From NCBI GenBank assembly GCA_913041325.1, contig CAJWHU010000111.1, positions 1 to 5,135 of the forward strand: 5,135 nt of DNA. The letters run 5' to 3'. How positions within the stretch are numbered: position 1 is the first letter of the stretch; the number at the start of each line of letters is the position of its first letter. Positions 1-5,135 of this stretch are shown here, piece by piece. The DNA is from an uncultured Fidelibacterota bacterium. Its GTDB lineage: Bacteria; Marinisomatota; Marinisomatia; Marinisomatales; UBA1611. Below the pieces are notes generated by a model. That model was not told the DNA's origin, made no database searches, and worked only from the letters and a program-made list of their open reading frames with translations. The position numbers were made by a program, and so were the translations under genes.

Positions 1-23
1 CTATTCCTCATGAGCAATAAGGT

Positions 24-1511
24 TTAAAATATTTTTTTCTGAAATGTAAACCCTAGTTTTTTACACTCTCTCTTTAATGGCTTTCTCAGATCACTCGGTC
101 CACTATAAAATACCTTTGAAGAACCTTGGTGCTTTGTTTTCATGTTGGAAAGCTCTCTTGACCAATCAGGAACCCCAAGCTTAGAAACGCTCCACAGGTC
201 ATCCACAAGAGCAGTTTCCGTAATGTTTTTGTTAAGATCCGTAGATATATAGAGCATTCTATTTTTAACGCTATCAGGATCGCTATTTAAGAAGTATATG
301 TGATATTTAAAAAACTCTGGCGAATGTTCACCGTCTAGGTCCGAGAGCATCTTTGTAAACCATTCAAAGTATGATTCATCTTTAATGAGCCAGTAAAGGT
401 CAACCCGTTTGGTTTCGGTATTTTCAGGTTCATTCTTTATTTTCAATAAAATATCCTGCAGTATAGGTGCTATCCTTGATATGCCATATTCAGCGGCCAC
501 TAAGATTGCATGTTCAACCTTTAAAATACTGCTGCTAGATGATCCATAAGGACCATCAATTCTTATTTGCCAATCAAGCGTATTGTCTTTCCCGATAAAC
601 TCTAGCGTTGATTTGTAAAACTTATGGGTCCAAGCATTACTTGATTTGATGTGCAGAACAAGATCCCCATCCGTGGTTTTTTGAATGATGTTAAACGGAT
701 ACCACTCAATACTAGATAGCTCTAAACAATTTAGGTAAACATAATCTCCGGGTAGATAGCTGAAATTTTTCGGGGCAGTTATTGTGAGCTCCAGTATTTT
801 TGATGGCAACAGCTTAATTGATTGAAGCCCTACATGACATCTATTTTTCTTTCTATTTGCAAGAACATTGTACATGAAAACCAGTCTAGGGGTTAAAAGC
901 CAGTGGATGAAACTTAAATCCTGAACCTGCAAAGATGGGATCGAAGACCTTTTTTTATCGTCATCATTTTGGATTTCTTTTTTTGACTCGTAACGGTCTG
1001 GAATAAGCCAATGCAGAGGATTCACAGCAAATCCATCTAGAAAATCTGGATGGTCATTTGCAATTCCCAGGAATTCACCGTAGTCGATTGTTCCGCTATT
1101 ATCCTTATCCGCTGAATTAAAAAATTCATCTACCAGCAAATCTAACTGAAACTCATCGTACTCTAATTTATTTTCATGAAAACTCTGCTGAATGAGCACC
1201 TGAAGTTCTTGACGGTCAATAAAGCCGTTGCCGTCAAGATCATGTAATTCAAATGCAAAGCGTATCTTTTCCTCAGCAGTTCCATTTACCATGGATTCTA
1301 TGGTTCCCATAAACTCAGTGTAATCGATTGTTCCATTTTGATCTTTATCGAAAATTTCAAACAGACGCCTAGAGACTTGATCGTTGGATATCTTTAGACC
1401 AGATTGAAATTCTGTAATATCAATAAGCTGATCAGAGCCTGCTATCTCGCGAAACCTATTTTTAAGATCAATTAAAAAAGGACCAGCAAGTTTTTTGGAA
1501 TCATTTATCAA
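24..1511 (-). CDS. NOX5-like EF-hand and FAD/NAD(P)-binding protein lacking the heme membrane domain
   Basis: The 495-residue product follows the plan of NADPH oxidase 5. A degenerate first EF-hand (about residues 15-42) is followed by three canonical calcium loops at 55-66, 91-102 and 135-146, each of form DxDxxG-I-DxxE. After HWL at 167-169 comes a polar linker (about 171-198), then a short hydrophobic stretch (199-218) resembling the segment just after the last helix of NOX enzymes. The FAD-binding barrel follows with LLPSK (234-238), PGDYVYLN (254-261), EWYPF (269-273) and DGPYG (319-323). The C-terminal nucleotide-binding region includes YWLIKDESYFEWF (373-385) and VFYSGP (467-472). The roughly 200-residue six-helix ferric-reductase domain expected between EF-hands and FAD domain is missing, so superoxide production across a membrane is not possible in the usual way. 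The glycine-rich NADPH motif (GAGIGxTP in the family) reads AAEYGISR at 339-346, and the CG(x)P cysteine is serine. The frame is otherwise intact. The start is a TTG directly after an in-frame stop, with no clear Shine-Dalgarno. The fold assignment is firm; the function is unknown, perhaps a calcium sensor or a soluble flavoprotein. Confidence 0.85.
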   Translation of the reverse strand: MINDSKKLAGPFLIDLKNRFREIAGSDQLIDITEFQSGLKISNDQVSRRLFEIFDKDQNGTIDYTEFMGTIESMVNGTAEEKIRFAFELHDLDGNGFIDRQELQVLIQQSFHENKLEYDEFQLDLLVDEFFNSADKDNSGTIDYGEFLGIANDHPDFLDGFAVNPLHWLIPDRYESKKEIQNDDDKKRSSIPSLQVQDLSFIHWLLTPRLVFMYNVLANRKKNRCHVGLQSIKLLPSKILELTITAPKNFSYLPGDYVYLNCLELSSIEWYPFNIIQKTTDGDLVLHIKSSNAWTHKFYKSTLEFIGKDNTLDWQIRIDGPYGSSSSSILKVEHAILVAAEYGISRIAPILQDILLKIKNEPENTETKRVDLYWLIKDESYFEWFTKMLSDLDGEHSPEFFKYHIYFLNSDPDSVKNRMLYISTDLNKNITETALVDDLWSVSKLGVPDWSRELSNMKTKHQGSSKVFYSGPSDLRKPLKRECKKLGFTFQKKIF

Positions 1512-1558
1512 TTATGTTTACCATGTTCGGGTTAAATTTTATGAGCTAATTTATTGCA

Positions 1559-1587
1559 TTGTTTTAAACCAAAAATACAAATTTTTG
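1559..1587 (+). promoter_or_regulatory. Candidate promoter for the CBS gene
   Basis: On the plus strand a TTG (1559-1561) is followed after 18 bases by AATTTTTG (1580-1587), one base off the TAnnTTTG pattern. The ATG at 1607 lies 19 bases beyond the box, leaving only a short leader; no Shine-Dalgarno is visible before this ATG. The spacing is identical to the candidate promoter on the opposite strand, and the two overlap. Confidence 0.3.
1570..1587. repeat. Inverted repeat in the divergent intergenic region
   Basis: CAAAAAT (1570-1576) and ATTTTTG (1581-1587) are perfect reverse complements separated by ACAA. The palindrome lies between the two divergent genes and overlaps the candidate downstream promoter boxes on both strands. 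It could be an operator, or simply two back-to-back promoter boxes. The arms are AT-rich and short, so chance is possible. Confidence 0.4.
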
Positions 1588-1598
1588 CATACAGTCAA
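1570..1598 (-). promoter_or_regulatory. Candidate promoter for the NOX5-like gene
   Basis: On the minus strand a TTG (1598-1596, inside TTGACT) lies 18 bases before TATTTTTG (1577-1570), an exact match to the TAnnTTTG box of Bacteroidota promoters. This would leave a leader of roughly 50 bases before the TTG start codon. The match is seen in the sequence. Its use as a promoter is inferred and depends on the host belonging to a group with this sigma-factor preference. Confidence 0.35.
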
Positions 1599-1606
1599 GC
1601 AGACAC

Positions 1607-2560
1607 ATGATACACGATAATATACTAACAACGATAGGAAATACTCCTGTTGTGAGAATGAATAAAATAGGCGAAGAACTAGATTGCGAATTATTTTCAA
1701 AGTGCGAATATTTAAATCCTGGAGGATCCATAAAAGATAGAATTGGCTGGAAAATGGTTCAAGATGCTGAGGACGAAGGCAGGATAAAGCCCGGTGATAC
1801 CCTGATCGAGCCTACCTCAGGGAATACAGGGCAGGGAATAGCTCTTGCCGCTGCTGTTAAAGGATATAGATGTATAATCACAATGCCTGAAAAAATGAGC
1901 AAAGAAAAACAGATAGCTCTTGAAGCACTTGGCGCAAGGATTGTACGAACACCAACAGAGGCCGCATATGATGACCCTGAAAGTCACATAGAGGTAGCCA
2001 AAAGAATGCAAAAAGAAATTCCAAAATCACACATTCTAGATCAATACGCTAATCCCTCAAATCCAAAGGCACACTATGAGGGAACAGCTCAGGAAATCCT
2101 AGATGATTTTGATGATGATCTGAGCATGGTTGTTATGGGTGTTGGTACAGGAGGTACTATAACAGGAGTTGCAAAACGTTTGAAAGAGATTAAGCCTGAA
2201 ATAAAAATTATTGGAGCTGACCCAGTCGGCTCAATTCTCGGAGGTGGAAAAAAGGTTGAACCATATCTTGTTGAGGGGATTGGTTATGATTTTTATCCTA
2301 AAGTTTTAAGAAATGATCTTATAGACGAATACGTCAAAACCGAAGACGAGGAATCATTCCTCATGGCAAGAAAACTGATAAAAGATGAAGGGCTTTTATG
2401 TGGGGGGTCATCCGGATCTGCAATGGTAGCAGCATTGAAAAGTGCGAAAATTTTAAAAAGTAATCAGAAGTGCCTGGTAGTACTTCCAGATGGAATACGA
2501 AACTACATGACGAAATTTCCTAATGATGATTGGATGAGAGATCAAGGATATGAACTCTGA
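1607..2560 (+). CDS. Cystathionine beta-synthase, catalytic core only (PLP enzyme)
   Basis: The 317-residue product is a fold-type II pyridoxal-phosphate enzyme of the CBS/cysteine synthase family. It probably joins serine and homocysteine to give cystathionine, with H2S-forming side reactions possible, in the cytosol. The Schiff-base lysine is K43 in GGSIKDR (39-45). The substrate loop is TSGNTG (70-75), the phosphate-binding loop GTGGT (180-184), and the serine facing the pyridine nitrogen is S268 in CGGSSGS (265-271). Stretches such as [17 protein letters not shown] (141-157), VEGIGYDF (222-229) and NYMTKF (299-304) resemble animal CBS more than typical bacterial CysK or CysM. The N-terminal heme-binding extension and the C-terminal pair of regulatory CBS (Bateman) domains of the human enzyme are both absent, so S-adenosylmethionine control through that domain is not expected. 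The gene overlaps the next one by 4 bases, suggesting an operon. Cysteine synthase activity remains an alternative, since the family fold does not fix the substrate. Confidence 0.9.
   Translation: MIHDNILTTIGNTPVVRMNKIGEELDCELFSKCEYLNPGGSIKDRIGWKMVQDAEDEGRIKPGDTLIEPTSGNTGQGIALAAAVKGYRCIITMPEKMSKEKQIALEALGARIVRTPTEAAYDDPESHIEVAKRMQKEIPKSHILDQYANPSNPKAHYEGTAQEILDDFDDDLSMVVMGVGTGGTITGVAKRLKEIKPEIKIIGADPVGSILGGGKKVEPYLVEGIGYDFYPKVLRNDLIDEYVKTEDEESFLMARKLIKDEGLLCGGSSGSAMVAALKSAKILKSNQKCLVVLPDGIRNYMTKFPNDDWMRDQGYEL
2544..2548 (+). promoter_or_regulatory. Shine-Dalgarno deciding a CTG start at 2557
   Basis: AAGGA inside the end of the CBS gene lies 8 bases before the CTG at 2557, which is ideal spacing. 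The CTG overlaps the CBS stop codon as CTGA (2557-2560), the arrangement usually seen as ATGA in coupled genes. The alternative TTG start at 2632 has no Shine-Dalgarno and would cut a hydrophobic segment. Confidence 0.6.
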
Positions 2561-4416
2561 CAAAAACTAAAAAAACCCTGCTTTTTTCAATACTAACTAT
2601 CGGCCTGGTATGGTTCTCCGCTATTACCTATTTGTCATTTTCATATCCTGATACAGAGTGGGACTGGGAAACTATCGACCCTTCGGACATACATTTTCCA
2701 CGCGATTTCGCCTGGGGGACTGCAACCGCTGCACACCAGGTAGAAGGCAATAATGATAATAATAACTGGCACCTTTGGGAATATTCCAAGGACGAAAATA
2801 ACCTTTCCAGAATTCATAACAGCGATAAATCTGGACTTGCAGCGGACCACTGGAACAGATACTCCGATGATATAAAACTTATGAAAGATCTAGGAGTTGA
2901 CCACTATCGCTTCTCTGTTGAGTGGTCGCGCATAGAGCCACAGTTGGGTGTGTATGATTCTACAGCTTTGCAACACTATAAGGAACTATGTCAGGAACTT
3001 TTAGATAATAACATCACTCCAGTTGTGACACTACACCATTTCACACACCCAATCTGGTTTGAAAAGCTTGGTGCTTTCGAGAAGGAGGAAAACTCCAAGT
3101 ATTTTGTTGCATTTTCTAAAATTATTTTTGAAGAGTTAAAAGGTCTTGTGCCGATTTGGTGTACTTTTAATGAGCCGTCAGTTTTTGTTGCTCAGGGATA
3201 CTTCAACGGCATCTTTCCTCCAGGTAAAAAAGACCCAATCCTTGCCGGCACAGTAATGGAAAACATGCTCAATGCCCATGTCCAAATCTACCACAAGCTT
3301 AAATCGTTACCCGGAGGTGATACTATTAAGATAGGAATAGTGAAAAATATTTTTCAATTTGATCCCTATCGAAGGTGGAATCTTTTGGACTGGGCTTTTA
3401 GTAAATTTCTGAATGATGTATATACCAACAGCCCACTAAAATTTTTAAAAGATGGCCAATCATCTTTTTACCTTCCGGGAATGGTAGATAATGATATGTC
3501 TAACCCTAAAGCTGTTGGATCCCTAGATTTTATCGGGCTCAACTACTACTCGAGAATGCATGTTAAGGGGCACCTGAATTCGAGAGAGCCATTTACTTTT
3601 GCCAACCGTGAACAGGATGTCATGACAGACATGGGCTATCCGGTTTATGCAGAAGGCCTCTACAGAGCGCTTAAAACAATTAGCATATTAGGGGTACCAA
3701 TATACGTAACAGAAAATGGACTGGCAGATGACACAGATGAGATACGTCCAACTTTTATTAAGCGATACCTATACGCTCTCAACAGAGCTCTGAGAGACCG
3801 AATTGACGTAAGAGGCTACTTCTACTGGAGCCTAATAGACAATTTTGAATGGGCCGAAGGGTATAAGATGAAATTTGGTCTGTATGATGTAGACTTTGAA
3901 ACTCAAAAACGTGTACTCAGAGAAGGTAGTATGCCGTTTATTGAAATGGTAAATAAACAAGGCGCTGACAAACGGGGTTATCTTGTAGATATCGGTGATA
4001 TGGCACCTGACTTTACAATAAGGTATACATCAGGCAAAGAAGAGAGACTGCATGATTTGCGGGGTGAAGTGGTGGTGCTGCAGTTTACAGCAAGTTGGTG
4101 TTCAGTCTGCAGGATTGAGATGCCACATCTGGAAAAGGATATCTGGGAAAAATATAAAGACAAAGGTGTCAGACTTATTGGAGTTGACCGGGACGAGCCT
4201 CTGGAGACGGTACTGCAATTCCAAAAAGACGTCGGAACGACCTATCCTCTAGCCCTAGATCCAGGTGCTGATATATTTGGTTTATTTGCTGACAAAAACT
4301 CTGGCGTTACACGCAATGTAGTTATAGATAGAGATGGTAAAATTGTTTTCCTGACTAGGCTTTTTGAAGAAAAAGAATATCAGGATATGTTAGCGTCTAT
4401 AGCATCGCTACTGTAA
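2557..4416 (+). CDS. Membrane-anchored GH1 beta-glycosidase fused to a thioredoxin domain
   Basis: Read from the CTG at 2557 the product is 619 residues; from the TTG at 2632 it is 594. The reading frame is open from 2554. The added 25 residues supply a lysine-rich start (TKTKKT, 2-7) and a hydrophobic run (8-28) with no convincing cleavage site, so a periplasmic protein held by an N-terminal anchor is likely. Residues about 46-465 form a complete family 1 glycoside hydrolase barrel. It has [14 protein letters not shown] (51-64, sugar-binding Q61), the acid/base E206 in TFNEP, the nucleophile E386 in YVTENG, and [13 protein letters not shown] (424-436). Residues about 476-619 form a TlpA/AhpC-TSA-like thioredoxin domain with WCSVC (C515 and C518), resembling thioredoxin-family proteins of Bacteroidota. 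The usual cis-proline before the next strand appears as threonine (T585, GVTRN). GH1 enzymes normally end near the barrel, so the fusion is unusual. No stop, frameshift or Shine-Dalgarno is seen at the junction. Substrate is unknown; a beta-glucoside or galactoside is the family expectation. Confidence 0.88.
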   Translation: MTKTKKTLLFSILTIGLVWFSAITYLSFSYPDTEWDWETIDPSDIHFPRDFAWGTATAAHQVEGNNDNNNWHLWEYSKDENNLSRIHNSDKSGLAADHWNRYSDDIKLMKDLGVDHYRFSVEWSRIEPQLGVYDSTALQHYKELCQELLDNNITPVVTLHHFTHPIWFEKLGAFEKEENSKYFVAFSKIIFEELKGLVPIWCTFNEPSVFVAQGYFNGIFPPGKKDPILAGTVMENMLNAHVQIYHKLKSLPGGDTIKIGIVKNIFQFDPYRRWNLLDWAFSKFLNDVYTNSPLKFLKDGQSSFYLPGMVDNDMSNPKAVGSLDFIGLNYYSRMHVKGHLNSREPFTFANREQDVMTDMGYPVYAEGLYRALKTISILGVPIYVTENGLADDTDEIRPTFIKRYLYALNRALRDRIDVRGYFYWSLIDNFEWAEGYKMKFGLYDVDFETQKRVLREGSMPFIEMVNKQGADKRGYLVDIGDMAPDFTIRYTSGKEERLHDLRGEVVVLQFTASWCSVCRIEMPHLEKDIWEKYKDKGVRLIGVDRDEPLETVLQFQKDVGTTYPLALDPGADIFGLFADKNSGVTRNVVIDRDGKIVFLTRLFEEKEYQDMLASIASLL

Positions 4417-4420
4417 AAAG

Positions 4421-4987
4421 TTACTCAGGACTGGCAACACTAGAGCTGGTCCCCATCCTATCAATGGCACTATCAAGCGCATCAAAGGCCTGTCTTGCCT
4501 TGAACTCGTTGTAGAGAGCTTCCTCGCTTTTTGCAGCTAATCTTGCAGCAGCTTTTGCCTCTTCGGCTGCTTTGTTCGCATCGTAGGTTACCAGCACAAA
4601 AACACGCTCTTTAAAGACCTCAGTTTTTTCTATTGTGCATCCTTTCAGTGTTGTATTTACCAGAGATTTTGATACGGATTCGGTAAACTCTGTGGCACCC
4701 GCCTCGGCCCCCATGCCAGAGGCCTGCATGTGGTCATTTAATGCAGAGTTCACGGTTGTTTCTACAGCTCGAGCGACCTCCACTCTCGCACGCTCTGTAG
4801 CGACCTGCTTGGATAGGTTGAATTGAGGACGTAGGGCGTCGCCAACACCAACAAACCTGTCTTCATATTTCGGAGGATTTAAATACCAATCAGGCAGATC
4901 CTTATTTGTGAGAGGTTTTGTTTTTGAGCCTGCACAACCCGTGATTACTAAAAATCCAACAATGGTTAAAATCGTGTTCTTATACAT
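4421..4987 (-). CDS. LPP20-family outer-membrane lipoprotein
   Basis: The 188-residue product begins with a lipoprotein signal peptide: a lysine at position 3, a hydrophobic core (about 5-16) and the lipobox ITGC ending at C18. The residue after the cysteine is alanine, not aspartate, which favours sorting to the outer membrane where the usual Lol rules apply. The mature part starts with a flexible stretch, then DLPDWYLNPP (30-39) and FVGVGDA (45-51), the pattern of LPP20-type lipoproteins. A helical, alanine- and threonine-rich middle (56-112) and a strand VFVLVTYD (129-136) follow. The end is an alanine/glutamate/lysine-rich helix (138-178) that could form a coiled coil. The only cysteine besides the lipidated one is C117. 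The family's role is poorly defined and usually described as envelope-associated. The gene ends 4 bases from the convergent GH1-thioredoxin gene. The ATG at 4987 is supported by a GAGGA just upstream. By eye it is less AT-rich than the NOX5-like gene. Confidence 0.82.
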   Translation of the reverse strand: MYKNTILTIVGFLVITGCAGSKTKPLTNKDLPDWYLNPPKYEDRFVGVGDALRPQFNLSKQVATERARVEVARAVETTVNSALNDHMQASGMGAEAGATEFTESVSKSLVNTTLKGCTIEKTEVFKERVFVLVTYDANKAAEEAKAAARLAAKSEEALYNEFKARQAFDALDSAIDRMGTSSSVASPE

Positions 4988-4991
4988 AGTG

Positions 4992-4996
4992 TCCTC
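4992..4996 (-). promoter_or_regulatory. Shine-Dalgarno of the LPP20-like lipoprotein gene
   Basis: The minus strand reads GAGGA here, 4 bases before the ATG. The spacing is slightly short but acceptable, and it supports the chosen start together with the signal peptide that begins at this ATG. Confidence 0.6.
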
Positions 4997-5038
4997 AATT
5001 AAGTTTTCTTGAGATTATTATCTGATAGAAATATAACA

Positions 5039-5135
5039 TCAATAATAATAAATTGTTCCTGCATTATTTATTTCATGTGATAGGTAAAGTTGATCAGTGG
5101 AACGGGGATTCCAGGCATATCCAAAAGCAAGAAAG
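5039..5135 (-). other. Possible C-terminal end of an upstream minus-strand gene
   Basis: One minus-strand frame is open from the window edge to a TGA at 5041-5039, giving about 31 residues that begin FLAFGYAWNPRSTDQ and end in three tyrosines. The aromatic, alternating pattern would suit the end of an outer-membrane barrel protein, and the 51-base gap to the lipoprotein start would suit an operon. However, other frames on both strands are also partly open over such a short stretch, so this is only a suggestion. Apart from this and the lipoprotein ribosome binding site I see nothing definite in 4988-5135. Confidence 0.25.

Noticed and set aside
1..23. Start of another minus-strand gene (ATG at 11-9, or GAGGA as a ribosome binding site for a gene beyond the edge)
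   Set aside because: Too few bases remain to support a reading frame; nothing can be decided.
1817..2011. Minus-strand 64-codon open frame inside the CBS gene
   Set aside because: It lies wholly within a strongly conserved gene on the other strand, has no recognisable motif, and its cysteine/phenylalanine-rich content is typical of an antisense shadow.
2570..2587. Run of A, then CCCTGC, then run of T after CBS, resembling a terminator
   Set aside because: The possible stem is only A-T pairs, and the stretch is coding for the lysine-to-leucine start of the GH1 membrane anchor in the extended frame.
2641..2850. Minus-strand 69-codon open frame under the start of the GH1 gene
   Set aside because: Antisense to conserved GH1 coding sequence; the apparent hydrophobic content comes from the complement of asparagine/aspartate-rich codons.
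3978..4252. Short open frames on both strands within the thioredoxin domain (minus 3978-4163, plus 4052-4252)
   Set aside because: Both overlap a clearly conserved thioredoxin domain and have no recognisable protein features.
4400..4440. Terminator between the two convergent genes
   Set aside because: Only 4 bases separate the stop codons, and I found no GC-rich hairpin followed by a T run on either strand.
4635..4826. Plus-strand 63-codon open frame antisense to the lipoprotein gene
   Set aside because: Shadow of the LPP20-like coding sequence, without a ribosome binding site or motif.
4992..5014. Hairpin (CTCAA with TTGAG, 10-base loop) that could cover the lipoprotein Shine-Dalgarno
   Set aside because: Only five firm pairs with a large loop; too weak to claim regulation.

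Overview
This AT-rich window (5135 bases) reads as chromosomal DNA from a Gram-negative bacterium. A lipobox lipoprotein of the LPP20 type points to an outer membrane. The thioredoxin module resembles those common in Bacteroidota. The divergent intergenic region also holds boxes resembling the Bacteroidota promoter pattern (TTG, about 18 bases, TAnnTTTG). I infer a member of the FCB group, possibly a marine lineage such as Bacteroidota or Marinimicrobia, but the assignment is tentative. No phage, transposon, CRISPR or RNA gene is visible.

Layout: a minus-strand gene (24-1511) encodes a calcium-binding protein built like NADPH oxidase 5 (NOX5), with EF-hands followed by a ferredoxin-reductase-type FAD/NAD(P) region. 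The whole six-helix heme membrane domain that should lie between them is absent. A 95-base divergent intergenic region (1512-1606) carries a small palindrome that can supply a promoter box to each side. On the plus strand follow a cystathionine beta-synthase of the eukaryotic-looking type (1607-2560) and, overlapping it by 4 bases, a membrane-anchored GH1 beta-glycosidase fused to a C-terminal TlpA/AhpC-like thioredoxin domain (best start 2557, end 4416). This pair meets, tail to tail with a 4-base gap, a minus-strand LPP20-family lipoprotein gene (4421-4987). The last 148 bases (4988-5135) contain its ribosome binding site and possibly the tail of another minus-strand gene.

How the genes may work together: CBS and the GH1-thioredoxin protein look translationally coupled. 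CBS is cytosolic sulfur amino acid metabolism. The GH1-thioredoxin protein should sit in the periplasm, held by an N-terminal membrane segment, and joins sugar hydrolysis to a dithiol (CxxC) module. The divergent NOX5-derived protein adds a calcium and flavin/redox flavour. A shared redox or sulfur theme is inference; nothing in the sequence proves a common pathway. The most unusual items are the NOX5-like protein without its membrane domain, the GH1-thioredoxin fusion, and the fusion's apparent CUG start codon.
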